Origin: an uncultured Bacteroides sp. | Lineage (GTDB): Bacteria; Bacteroidota; Bacteroidia; Bacteroidales; Bacteroidaceae | Length of the DNA stretch: 60,403 bases | Assembly (NCBI GenBank): GCA_900544075.1 | Contig: UQTJ01000019.1 | Coordinates: forward strand, 1-60,403 | Direction of reading: 5' to 3' | Part shown: positions 26,959 to 35,807 of the stretch, piece by piece | How the letters are laid out: each line of letters opens with the position of its first letter | Position numbering within the stretch: the first letter of the stretch is position 1 | Position numbers and translations under genes: made by a program | The notes under the pieces: generated by a model | The model's input: the letters and a program-made list of their open reading frames with translations, nothing else | What the model was told of the DNA's origin: nothing | The model's database searches: none

Positions 26959-29751
26959 TTACTCCTCTTCCTTGAAATGCTTTTTGATATATTCGCCCGG
27001 AGACATACCGGTAACTTTCTTGAAATATCTGAAGAATGAAGATCTCGAACTGAATCCGCACATTTCAATCAACGCATTCATTGTATATTTTTCCTGTTCA
27101 CCACTTTCTATTAACTTCTCAAATTCCTTTATTCTGAAATTATTCGTATAATCATAAAAGTTAGAATTCAAAAAATGATTCAGTATATACGAAAGATTGT
27201 ATATTGAAACTCCTGCTGCACTTGCCAAATCATTCAGTTTTAAATCAGGATTAGTGAACAGTCGTTCTTTCTGCATGACATCATCAAGTTTTTCGCATAT
27301 GGATTTACATTCCTCCTCAGAAAGATGAATATACTTCTGCGGTTCACTCTTGGCTGTTTCTTTCTTTTCTGAAATCGGTACAGCATCAGCTGATGTATTT
27401 TCTGTTACCGTAATTTCACTGACAGGTACAATTACCGTATTTCTGTTTTTCCTTCTATATATGATATAACAGAAAAATATAATAATCAATCCGGCTACAC
27501 AATATACATATATAGGAGTATGTACATTTATAGTGACAACAACACTCGTTGACGGCATAGACAGACGGCGTATCTCTATTCTTTTAAAACCGGGCATGAG
27601 ATTATTCAACAGAATAGAAGGTACTCCCTTTAGTAATTTCCATTCGCTGTCACCTATTTTGTATTCATAATATATCTGATCTTGTCCTACATATGTAAAA
27701 TCGGTAAAACAGATTCTGGCTCCTCTGAGAGTTGCATCCATACTCAAAACATAACCGGATTCATTTTCCCTTATATCCAATGTTTCAGTAACATTCCGAT
27801 ATTCCGAAAAAATTCTGTTTATCCTAAGACGATATGTCTTATCAATATTCCCTGTTTTACCTTCTTTATCCAGGAATAAAAGCCCTGATGAATTGCCAAA
27901 CCATAAATCCCCGTTTTTGTCTTTTACCGGTTGGCAACTGAGGAATATCTGGCTTGGAACTCCATCATATCTGCCATAAGAACGGATAAAGTCTTTCCTG
28001 TCATAACGGTACAAACCGTCATTAGTTCCGAGCCAAAGAAATTTATCATCATCTTCTACTATGAAACTAAGTTCCTTGTCAGAAATTACAGACAAGTTGT
28101 CAATATACTTGAATTCTTTAAAATTCAGGTCTGAAACAAAAAGGTTTCCTTTGTCAAGGATAAAATATAAGTTATGTTCAGAATCTTCATATATGGATTT
28201 AATCTTGCTTCCATCGACAAATCCTTCGGGGAAAACACCGGTGATAAGTTTCTCGGCACACGGTTCCCAAATCAACAATCCCTTATCTGTGCAAATCCAC
28301 CCTTTGCCGGTCGAATCGAAAAATACAGAATAAACCACAGAAGATTTTATCTTACTGTTTTTCTCGGTGAAATGATACAACAGTTTCTTTTCCTTATAAC
28401 AATACAGTCCGGATGAAGTAGATACCCATACCCTATTCTCAGAATCCACATTAATATCGAAGACACTGATTGAAACAAAGTCATCTGATTTTTCCCACGC
28501 AAAATCACTTGTCACATTATTACGAGGATCGAACACATACATACCGCCACCATATGTTCCAAAATAATAAACCTCACCTATTTTACGGCAGCACAGAACA
28601 GTGTTGCTTCTTATCTGTGGAGTATGTACTCTTATTACTTCTTCTTTCTCTTCGTCTATATAGTACAGTCCGTTTCTGGAACAGATTATCTTCTCATTGT
28701 CTTCAATGCTTATCGCCCTGACAGGAATATTTCTTGTTGTGAATTTTGCCGGTATCTCATATAATGTAAATATTCCGGTATTAAAAGCACACAAATCAAG
28801 CCCGAGCTGATGCAATCCTACCCAAAGCAGACCGTCTTTATCCAAAAGTACGGAATAGGTGGAATTGGAATGAAGACTCTCGGAATTGTTTATATTGTTT
28901 CTGAATATGTTTAAAATCCTGTTCTCCGATACTGAAGCAAATACTATACCGTTACCGTCTGTAGCAATATGCAGAACATCCTTACCATCAGAAGTCAGGT
29001 CATTTATTACATTGCTGCCTACATCTATAAACCTTCCAAAACTGTTGGTTTCAGTTTCAAAAGTATGAATACCGTCACCCAAAGTAGCTATGTATAGTTT
29101 ATCTCCAATACTAACAATCTCACGATAGGAGTGTAAATCATTCCTTATAAAGCTGTCGTCCGAAAATTTTTCAACCTTGAAATCTTTTGTGGAAACTTTA
29201 TATAAAACATTGGATGTTACAGCCCATAGACAGTCACCGTTGAAGCAAAAAGATATCACTTCATTATTACCGAAAACAGGGGTAGAGTCCAATATTATAT
29301 GTCTGAGTATTTTAGAGGAATTACATAGCCATATACCTTTGCCACTACTCACATATATATTACCGGATTCATCCGGAATAATTTTCCTTACTATCCCTTT
29401 TATACTGTCCGGATACAAAGGGACAAACGAATCTTCTCTTTTTTCCCATAATCCGTTTTCATTTCCGGCCAATATCGTTCCCCACGGGGATTCCTTAATG
29501 TCATTAACCCATTTGGACTTGTTATCATTACCTGGAAACGGATAATGAGTCATATACATTCCATCAAATTGCTCAATGGATGTTGCCGTACCAATCCACA
29601 TATACCCTTTACTGTCTTTGAAAAGAGCACTGACTGTCAAATCATTCAGTCCCTCTTTCCTTGATATATTCCGGAAAGGGATATTATATGTATATGCTGA
29701 AGCATATAACGGAAATATAATAAGTGAAATAAGAAATATTATAGTAAGCAT
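26959..29751 (-). CDS. Membrane-bound sensor-AraC regulator (hybrid two-component-like, without kinase or receiver)
   Basis: A 930-residue protein. Residues 1-19 are a signal anchor. About 30-640 are repeated beta-propeller blades of the reg_prop type (DSKGYMWIGTATSIEQFDG, DKDGLLWVGLHQLGLDL, DENRVWVSTSSGLYCY, DKFLWLGTNDGLYRYD). About 675-740 form a Y_Y_Y immunoglobulin-like domain. A transmembrane helix spans about 746-765, then RRKNRN and a flexible linker, and an AraC-type DNA-binding domain at about 835-925 (LNDLASAAGVSIYNLSYIL, CGFSSRSSFFRYFKKVTGMSPGEYIKKHF). A normal HTCS has HisKA, HATPase and REC domains between membrane and AraC; here only about 70 linker residues are present. It probably senses a PUL sugar in the periplasm and contacts DNA from the membrane. 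Confidence 0.88.
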   Translation of the reverse strand: MLTIIFLISLIIFPLYASAYTYNIPFRNISRKEGLNDLTVSALFKDSKGYMWIGTATSIEQFDGMYMTHYPFPGNDNKSKWVNDIKESPWGTILAGNENGLWEKREDSFVPLYPDSIKGIVRKIIPDESGNIYVSSGKGIWLCNSSKILRHIILDSTPVFGNNEVISFCFNGDCLWAVTSNVLYKVSTKDFKVEKFSDDSFIRNDLHSYREIVSIGDKLYIATLGDGIHTFETETNSFGRFIDVGSNVINDLTSDGKDVLHIATDGNGIVFASVSENRILNIFRNNINNSESLHSNSTYSVLLDKDGLLWVGLHQLGLDLCAFNTGIFTLYEIPAKFTTRNIPVRAISIEDNEKIICSRNGLYYIDEEKEEVIRVHTPQIRSNTVLCCRKIGEVYYFGTYGGGMYVFDPRNNVTSDFAWEKSDDFVSISVFDINVDSENRVWVSTSSGLYCYKEKKLLYHFTEKNSKIKSSVVYSVFFDSTGKGWICTDKGLLIWEPCAEKLITGVFPEGFVDGSKIKSIYEDSEHNLYFILDKGNLFVSDLNFKEFKYIDNLSVISDKELSFIVEDDDKFLWLGTNDGLYRYDRKDFIRSYGRYDGVPSQIFLSCQPVKDKNGDLWFGNSSGLLFLDKEGKTGNIDKTYRLRINRIFSEYRNVTETLDIRENESGYVLSMDATLRGARICFTDFTYVGQDQIYYEYKIGDSEWKLLKGVPSILLNNLMPGFKRIEIRRLSMPSTSVVVTINVHTPIYVYCVAGLIIIFFCYIIYRRKNRNTVIVPVSEITVTENTSADAVPISEKKETAKSEPQKYIHLSEEECKSICEKLDDVMQKERLFTNPDLKLNDLASAAGVSIYNLSYILNHFLNSNFYDYTNNFRIKEFEKLIESGEQEKYTMNALIEMCGFSSRSSFFRYFKKVTGMSPGEYIKKHFKEEE

Positions 29752-29792
29752 TTTACAGATTTCAAGTTTTACAATATTTTAATGCAAAGAAA

Positions 29793-29800
29793 CAAATTTA
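29793..29800 (-). promoter_or_regulatory. -7 box (TAAATTTG) of the membrane AraC regulator
   Basis: The complement reads TAAATTTG, an exact TAnnTTTG, 42 bp before the regulator start. No clear TTTG at -33 is seen. Three 22-bp repeats lie about 45 bp upstream of the box. Confidence 0.45.
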
Positions 29801-29845
29801 TATCGAAATTTACAACGGTTTTCAGACTATAAACTACATAAAAAT

Positions 29846-29911
29846 AAACGCCCCGTCATTCGTTCCGAAACGCTTCGTCGTTTGACTTAAAACGCCCCGT
29901 CGTTTTTATAC
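29846..29911. repeat. Three 22-bp tandem repeats in a divergent promoter region
   Basis: The 12-mers AAACGCCCCGTC (29846), AAACGCTTCGTC (29868) and AAACGCCCCGTC (29890) start exactly 22 bp apart. Units two and three contain AAACG-N6-CGTTT inverted repeats. The array is between the membrane AraC regulator (leftward) and the GT/GalT fusion gene (rightward). Two helical turns per unit is the spacing used by AraC-family direct repeats, so regulator binding is possible. Confidence 0.75.
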
Positions 29912-29967
29912 GGCATTTCCGGCAGAAAAAAATGATACATTTTATAACAAATGCCAACGTACTTTTA

Positions 29968-29975
29968 TATATTTG
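29968..29975 (+). promoter_or_regulatory. -7 box (TATATTTG) of the GT/GalT-SpoIID-AmpG operon
   Basis: TATATTTG is an exact TAnnTTTG, 27 bp before the start of the 786-residue gene. The -33 position holds only TTTA/TTTT-like sequence. Confidence 0.5.
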
Positions 29976-30002
29976 CAATAGCAACAGAAATTGGTATGAA
30001 TT

Positions 30003-32363
30003 ATGGACAAAGATATAACTTTTTTCGCTGTTTCGGATAATGGGGCAGTCAATTCTTCCGTAAAGGGAATATCGGAAGGATGCGGACCGGTGAAACATAT
30101 ATATAATGTAGGAATCAACGAAATAAATACTTCGGAAGGGATAAGAAGGATATGCAGTCTGACAGATACGGATTTTGTTCTGCTGTACACCAAACCTTAT
30201 CCTCTTAATCTCGGATATAAAGCCATTGAGCGTATGGCGGACTATCTCACTCCTGAATGTGCCGGCATGGCGTATGCCGACCATTACATTATGAAAGAGG
30301 GAGTGTGTGCGCCTCATCCGGTCATCGACTATCAGGAAGGCAGCGTACGCGACGATTTCGATTTCGGCTCGCTGATAATGTTCAGAACGGATGTTCTCCG
30401 TAGGGCTGCAGAGAGTCTTAAGACACAGAAGGAGTATTATTACTCAGGACTTTACGCTTTAAGGCTCGCTGTTTCAAGAATTGCGAGGATTGTACATATA
30501 AGGGAGTTTCTCTACACCGAGGTGGAGAATGATTTGCGAAAATCGGGAGAGAAACAGTTCGACTATGTAGACCCGCGCAACCGCAATGTGCAGATAGAGC
30601 GCGAAGAGGCGTTTACCTTTCATCTGAGAAAAATAGGTGCGTATCTGCCGCAAAGAACAAGGCTTATAGATACTGAAAAGGGGGATTTCTCATGCGAGGC
30701 TTCCGTGATTATTCCTGTGAGAAACAGGGTGAAGACCATAGACGATGCCATTAAATCGGTGTTGGAACAGGAAACGGATTTCAAATTCAACGTCATAATT
30801 ATAGACAATCATTCTACAGACGGAACGACTGAGTGTATTGACAGATACAAAGACAACGAAAAGGTGGTACATATAGTTCCGGAACGTACGGACCTCGGTA
30901 TTGGAGGATGCTGGAACATGGGTATCGACCATCCGGCGTGCGGACGCTATGCTGTTCAGTTGGACAGCGATGACCTCTACAGCAGTCCTAAAACTCTGCA
31001 AGCCATTGTAGACAAGTTCCGTACAGAGAAGTGCGCCATGGTGATAGGCTCATACAGAATGACCAACTTCAGTCTTGAGACATTGCCGCCGGGGGTGATT
31101 GACCACAAGGAATGGACTGACGGGAACGGACATAACAATGCTTTGCGCATAAACGGATTGGGTGCTCCTCGTGCTTTCTATACTCCTCTGCTGCGTGAAA
31201 TCAGAGTACCGAACACAAGCTATGGCGAGGATTATGCTCTCGGACTGGCTTTCTCGAGAAACTATAAGATTGGAAGGATTTATAATGTGGTATATCTGTG
31301 CCGCCGATGGGAAGGCAACTCGGATGCAGCACTGAGCATAGAGAAAATAAACCTGAACAATGCGTATAAGGACAGTCTGAGGACTCTCGAAATAAACATG
31401 CGACGCGGATTGGCGGAAAGGGAAGCCGACGAATTTACTGCCACACAGTTTGAGAAATGGGAACTCTGCCGCAAGAATCATGAAGCATTAAAGGGTATAA
31501 AAACGAAATGTGTAAATATAGGCGGCAATACTATAAAGGTACAGTTCAATCCGGCAAGGGCTGTGTCTACTTTGGCAAAACTGGACAAATCGTCCATCAA
31601 TGCCCGTCCGTGCTTCCTATGCACGAAGAACAAACCGGAGGAACAGGACTCCATCAGCATTGATGCCGGTATGAGGTTCAGCATCAGGATAAACCCGTAC
31701 CCTATCCTGCCCGGACATCTCACCATCTCTTCGGAAGAACATATTCCGCAGACACTTGCCGACAAGGCTGAAATGCAGTTGCCGATGAGGATTCTGCAAA
31801 AGGTAGAGGACTATTTCGGACAGGGATATGCCATCTTCTACAATGGTGCGAAATGCGGTGCTTCCGCTCCTGACCATTTTCATTTCCAGGCTGCAAGGAA
31901 GATAGATATTCCTTTTATCGCACAATGGAATGAGATTTTCAAATCAGCCATAGAGGATGATACTGCCGGAATACAGAGCGGTGATGTATGTAAAGCTTAT
32001 TCCGTAAACGGATTCGCCTGTCCGATAAAGGTTTTCACGTCGTTTTCAGGGAATATCGATACAGCATTGCTTTTCAATTATTTAGACTCTCTGCCTGTAC
32101 ACGAAGGTGAACCGGAACCGCGATACAATATGTTTGCATGGAGGGATGACGAAGGCAGATTCATTTGTGCCTATTTTCCAAGGGAGGCACACAGACCGTC
32201 GTGCTATTTTTCCGAGGGAGAGGAACAGATACTTGTCAGTCCGGGTGCTTTGGACATGGCCGGACTTATAGTAACTCCGCGCGAAGAAGATTTCAGAAAA
32301 ATCAATGAGGCTGACATAACAAGGATTTACAAAGAAGTTTCATCATGGAAAAACCATATATAA
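30003..32363 (+). CDS. Double GT-A glycosyltransferase fused to a GalT/HIT-like DUF4922 domain
   Basis: A 786-residue cytoplasmic protein with no signal peptide. Residues 1-225 resemble a GT-A fold without a clear DxD. Residues 232-480 are a GT2 domain (CEASVIIPVRNR, IIIDNHSTDGT, metal-binding DSDD at 321-324, later GEDYALGLAF). Residues 500-786 match DUF4922, related to galactose-1-phosphate uridylyltransferase and ATP adenylyltransferase: RPCFLC (535-540) is a possible metal site, and YNGAKCGASAPDHFHFQ ends in the H-x-H-x-Q catalytic motif (H625, H627, Q629). It probably couples sugar-1-phosphate/nucleotide exchange to glycosyl transfer. It overlaps the SpoIID gene by 19 bp; the substrate is unknown. 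Confidence 0.8.
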   Translation: MDKDITFFAVSDNGAVNSSVKGISEGCGPVKHIYNVGINEINTSEGIRRICSLTDTDFVLLYTKPYPLNLGYKAIERMADYLTPECAGMAYADHYIMKEGVCAPHPVIDYQEGSVRDDFDFGSLIMFRTDVLRRAAESLKTQKEYYYSGLYALRLAVSRIARIVHIREFLYTEVENDLRKSGEKQFDYVDPRNRNVQIEREEAFTFHLRKIGAYLPQRTRLIDTEKGDFSCEASVIIPVRNRVKTIDDAIKSVLEQETDFKFNVIIIDNHSTDGTTECIDRYKDNEKVVHIVPERTDLGIGGCWNMGIDHPACGRYAVQLDSDDLYSSPKTLQAIVDKFRTEKCAMVIGSYRMTNFSLETLPPGVIDHKEWTDGNGHNNALRINGLGAPRAFYTPLLREIRVPNTSYGEDYALGLAFSRNYKIGRIYNVVYLCRRWEGNSDAALSIEKINLNNAYKDSLRTLEINMRRGLAEREADEFTATQFEKWELCRKNHEALKGIKTKCVNIGGNTIKVQFNPARAVSTLAKLDKSSINARPCFLCTKNKPEEQDSISIDAGMRFSIRINPYPILPGHLTISSEEHIPQTLADKAEMQLPMRILQKVEDYFGQGYAIFYNGAKCGASAPDHFHFQAARKIDIPFIAQWNEIFKSAIEDDTAGIQSGDVCKAYSVNGFACPIKVFTSFSGNIDTALLFNYLDSLPVHEGEPEPRYNMFAWRDDEGRFICAYFPREAHRPSCYFSEGEEQILVSPGALDMAGLIVTPREEDFRKINEADITRIYKEVSSWKNHI

Positions 32364-33658
32364 ACGTAGGTATAATAACCGGAAAAGAGATATCATTCAC
32401 GCTGAACGGCAGTTTCCTGACTCCTGACGGAACGGTGCTAACCGGACTGCAAAAGGTTTCTGCCACCGGAAACGGCAAGTTTCTGTTCGGCAAGGATGAA
32501 GCGGAAACAATGGAATTCGTGCCTGAGAGCAGCGACTGCTCGTTTACGCTGCACAATGTCACAATAGGTATCTCCTACCACTGGGAAAGACAGGAGGAGC
32601 AGACTTTCACCGGAAAGCTGAAGCTGATTACTGACGGCGGAAACGTGATAGCTGTAAACATTCTGCCGGTGGAGGATTATTTAGTGAGTGTGATTTCGTC
32701 CGAGATGTGCGCCACTTCATCAGTGGAGTTTCTGAAATCGCATGCAGTGATATCCCGAAGCTGGCTTTTGGCTCAGATTGAGAGCAGAGGGAAGAATGTA
32801 CATAAATCTTTACAACAGGACTGTACAGAAGATGAAAACAGCTTAATCATATGGTACGACCGCGAGGACCATACGCTTTTCGATGTATGTGCCGACGACC
32901 ACTGTCAGAGGTATCAGGGAATAACAAAGGCATCCAATCCGTCGGTGGCAAAGGCGGTGAAAGAAACTGAGGGTATGGTACTTATGTACGGCAATGATAT
33001 CTGCGACGCAAGATTCTCAAAATGCTGCGGAGGGGTATCGGAAACATTCGATACTTGTTGGGAGGACAAGGATTATCCATATCTGCAACCGGTTGCGGAC
33101 AATGCGGCCTGCGATTCTGTACCGGACCTGAGCATAGAGGAGAATGCCGACAAATGGATACGGAGCAATCCTGATGCTTTCTGCAATACGCATGACGAAA
33201 AGGTTCTGAAACAGATACTTAACAACTATGACCGCGAAACGACTGATTTCTACCGCTGGAAAGTGAGATACTCGCAAAAGGAGATATCGGAACTGATTTA
33301 CAGAAAAACGGGAATTGACTTCGGTGCGATAAAGGACCTGATTCCTATGCAGAGGGGTAAGTCGGGAAGAATCTCCAGACTGAAAATTGTTGGAACGCTG
33401 CGTACTATGGTAATAGGTAAGGAACTGGAAATAAGACGTGCATTGTCGGAAAGCCATCTGTTCAGCTCGGCTTTTATGGTGGATAAGACCGATGGTTCGG
33501 ACTATATTCCTGATGAGTTTGTCATCTCCGGTGCCGGATGGGGACACGGAGTAGGTTTGTGTCAGATAGGTGCCGCCATGATGGGGGAAAAGGGATATTC
33601 CTATGATAAAATTCTTTTACACTATTATAAGGGGGCTGAAATAAGGAGAGTTTATTAA
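32345..33658 (+). CDS. SpoIID/LytB domain protein, lytic-transglycosylase-like
   Basis: A 437-residue protein. The SpoIID domain spans about 95-430: IAVNILPVEDYLVSVISSEM contains E120 at the position of the catalytic glutamate of SpoIID, SWLLAQI follows, CCGGVSETF gives the central conserved region, and GAGWGHGVGLCQIGAAMMG is the C-terminal signature. SpoIID enzymes cut peptidoglycan glycan strands stripped of stem peptides, leaving anhydro-MurNAc ends. No signal peptide is visible (MEKPYINVGIITG), so a cytoplasmic site of action or non-classical export must be considered. The stop codon abuts the ATG of the AmpG-like permease. Confidence 0.85.
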   Translation: MEKPYINVGIITGKEISFTLNGSFLTPDGTVLTGLQKVSATGNGKFLFGKDEAETMEFVPESSDCSFTLHNVTIGISYHWERQEEQTFTGKLKLITDGGNVIAVNILPVEDYLVSVISSEMCATSSVEFLKSHAVISRSWLLAQIESRGKNVHKSLQQDCTEDENSLIIWYDREDHTLFDVCADDHCQRYQGITKASNPSVAKAVKETEGMVLMYGNDICDARFSKCCGGVSETFDTCWEDKDYPYLQPVADNAACDSVPDLSIEENADKWIRSNPDAFCNTHDEKVLKQILNNYDRETTDFYRWKVRYSQKEISELIYRKTGIDFGAIKDLIPMQRGKSGRISRLKIVGTLRTMVIGKELEIRRALSESHLFSSAFMVDKTDGSDYIPDEFVISGAGWGHGVGLCQIGAAMMGEKGYSYDKILLHYYKGAEIRRVY

Positions 33659-34933
33659 ATGAATAAAACAATGAAAACACGTTCGCCATGGGCTTGGGTA
33701 CCTTCGCTGTATTTTGCCGAAGGACTGCCCTACGTGGCCGTTATGATAATATCGCTTGTGATGTACAAGCGAATGGGGATTTCCAACACTGAAGTGGCTC
33801 TTTACACCAGTTGGCTTAACCTGCCATGGGTTATAAAGCCGCTTTGGAGTCCGTTTGTAGACATCATAAAGACGAAGCGCTACTGGATAACTGCCATGCA
33901 GTTGCTGATTGGTGCCGGACTGGCCGGGATAGCTTTCACCATTCCTACGGATTCGTTCCTGCAGACTACTCTCGCCATTTTCTGGCTGATGGCTTTCAGC
34001 TCTGCCACTCACGACATAGCGGCCGACGGATTCTACATGATAGGGCTTACGCAACACGAACAGGCTCTGTTTGTAGGTATCAGAAGTACTTTCTACCGTC
34101 TTGCCACTATCACAGGGCAAGGTGGACTGATTATGCTGGCCGGATATCTGGAAAGCAGCGGAGGGAACATCAGCAGGGCGTGGAGCATCACTTTCTACAT
34201 TCTCGCGGGACTGTTCATCGGGCTGTGGCTGTATCACAGATGGATTCTTCCGCGTCCGTCGTCGGATATAAAAGTGAACAGCAATGGTTCAAAAGGTATT
34301 CTGTCGTCCTTCACAGACACATTCCGTTCTTTTTTCAGGAAGGAACAGGCTGCTGTAGCTATACTGTTCATGCTGCTCTACCGTCTGCCTGAAGCACAAT
34401 TGGCCAAGATGGGTATCCCCTTCCTGCTCGACCCTATAGAAAAAGGCGGTATGGGAATGACCACAGAGCAGATAGGTTTCACACAGGGAACAGTGGGGGT
34501 GATAGGTCTTACGCTCGGTGGCATACTGGGAGGAATAGCCGTTTCGCGCCACGGCCTGAAGAAATGGCTCTGGCCTATGGTATGGGCTATATCGCTGCCC
34601 GACATCGTTTATGTGTATCTCAGTTTCTTCCAGCACAGCAGTCTGCCGGTTATAAATTTATGCATCTTCATCGAACAATTCGGCTATGGTTTTGGTTTTA
34701 CTGCATATATGCTTTACATGATTTATTTCTCGCAAGGGGAAAGTAAGACTGCACATTACGCAATATGTACGGCATTTATGGCTTTGGGAATGATGCTGCC
34801 GGGAATGATAGCAGGATGGCTGCAGGAAACAATGGGATACCGCATGTTCTTCATATGGATTATGATATGCACTGCTGCCACTTTCTGGGTAACATCACTG
34901 CTGAGGATTGACAGTGAATTCGGCAAGAAATAA
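33659..34933 (+). CDS. AmpG-like MFS permease
   Basis: A 424-residue inner-membrane protein of 12 predicted helices. The opening SPWAWVPSLYFAEGLPYVAVMIISLVMYK matches the AmpG/muropeptide-permease family (the FxEGLP motif), as do WLNLPWVIKPLWSPFVD and FSSATHDIAADGFY. AmpG imports GlcNAc-anhydroMurNAc muropeptides for recycling. The ATG follows the SpoIID stop codon with no gap, so the two are translated together. With the GT/GalT fusion upstream, this suggests a three-gene cell-wall sugar salvage or remodelling unit. The substrate is inferred from the family only. Confidence 0.85.
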   Translation: MNKTMKTRSPWAWVPSLYFAEGLPYVAVMIISLVMYKRMGISNTEVALYTSWLNLPWVIKPLWSPFVDIIKTKRYWITAMQLLIGAGLAGIAFTIPTDSFLQTTLAIFWLMAFSSATHDIAADGFYMIGLTQHEQALFVGIRSTFYRLATITGQGGLIMLAGYLESSGGNISRAWSITFYILAGLFIGLWLYHRWILPRPSSDIKVNSNGSKGILSSFTDTFRSFFRKEQAAVAILFMLLYRLPEAQLAKMGIPFLLDPIEKGGMGMTTEQIGFTQGTVGVIGLTLGGILGGIAVSRHGLKKWLWPMVWAISLPDIVYVYLSFFQHSSLPVINLCIFIEQFGYGFGFTAYMLYMIYFSQGESKTAHYAICTAFMALGMMLPGMIAGWLQETMGYRMFFIWIMICTAATFWVTSLLRIDSEFGKK

Positions 34934-34946
34934 TTTGTGAGTAATT

Positions 34947-34976
34947 TTTGATTTCTCACATAATCTTATATCTTTG
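34947..34976 (+). promoter_or_regulatory. Promoter of the lipoprotein-helicase-SDR operon
   Basis: TTTG (34947-34950), an 18-bp spacer and TATCTTTG (34969-34976) fit the Bacteroides consensus, 30 bp before the lipoprotein start. Confidence 0.6.
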
Positions 34977-35005
34977 CGATGTATTAACAATAAAACCAAG
35001 TAAAA

Positions 35006-35797
35006 ATGAAAAGAAATCTATTTTCAGCATTGGCTGTTCTGACAAGTATATTTTTTATCAGTTCGCTTTCTTCATGCGGTGACAGTTACTCTCCTATCAC
35101 ACTGACAAGCAAGGATGAAAAGACTGTTATCACAAACAATGACACAATAAAGCTTACTAAATTTACAGATGGTGAGCAATATAATATAAAAGGCGGGAAC
35201 GGTAAATACTTTCCTGAAATCATAAACAAGAAAGATACTGAGATATTCAAATTCTCATACGACGGAAATACAATCTCGATTACACCTGTAAATGAGGGTA
35301 GCAGCTATCTTAACATTAGCGACAGCGAGGAAAACGTAAGCAGATTCGTTGTGACAGTAGAGAAAAAGGACAGACATTACAATGTAGAAAGCGTAAGTGC
35401 TACAGTGGAAGGTGACGGCCTGACTGTTGGTACTCAGAAAGAGCTTGTAAATCTGATAATCTCTGAATCTGATATCAAGGCCGGTGGAAAATTCGACTTC
35501 CAATATACTAATTCCACCAACGGTATAGTAAAAATCTTGTCATCGGAAGGTTCTCAATACAAAAGCGGAAGCTTCGTTGAAACAAAATCCTATAATCCTG
35601 GAAACGGTGAGGAGATATCGTCATTCAAGATTACAATATCAGAAAGTGAAATATTCACATTATATCTCTCAGAAGAAAAGATGACATTATCAAAAGATGT
35701 AACAGATAAATATAAAGGACAGAAACCTGAATACAATAACTTGGAAAAGGCTTACCTGATATATAATCTGAGCGTTGTTCCTACAGAAGACGAATAA
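35006..35797 (+). CDS. Lipoprotein of unknown function
   Basis: A 263-residue lipoprotein (LSSC, C24) with no family I recognise. The mature protein has an Ig-like, beta-rich composition: FTDGEQYNIKGGNGKYFPEI and ISITPVNEGSSYLNISDSEENVSRFVVTVE (about 85-115) resemble a short Ig-like repeat of the kind that reads out a constant state. It is serine- and lysine-rich with no visible catalytic residues. It shares a promoter with the Dna2-like helicase gene 10 bp downstream, an unusual pairing of a surface or periplasmic protein with a DNA enzyme that may be coincidental. Confidence 0.65.
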   Translation: MKRNLFSALAVLTSIFFISSLSSCGDSYSPITLTSKDEKTVITNNDTIKLTKFTDGEQYNIKGGNGKYFPEIINKKDTEIFKFSYDGNTISITPVNEGSSYLNISDSEENVSRFVVTVEKKDRHYNVESVSATVEGDGLTVGTQKELVNLIISESDIKAGGKFDFQYTNSTNGIVKILSSEGSQYKSGSFVETKSYNPGNGEEISSFKITISESEIFTLYLSEEKMTLSKDVTDKYKGQKPEYNNLEKAYLIYNLSVVPTEDE

Positions 35798-35807
35798 TCA
35801 AACAAAA

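Noticed and set aside
26959..29751. Truncated or frameshifted hybrid two-component gene
   Set aside because: The reading frame is continuous from signal anchor to AraC end, the linker is short and charged, and no kinase remnants appear in other frames.
29846..29911. Possible CRISPR array
   Set aside because: Units repeat every 22 bp with no unique spacers of 30 bp or more, and no cas genes are present. The same applies to 45151-45238.
35775..35807. Longer N-terminus of the nuclease-helicase
   Set aside because: It would lie inside the preceding lipoprotein gene; MTDRPEH lies 10 bp after that stop and is the natural start.
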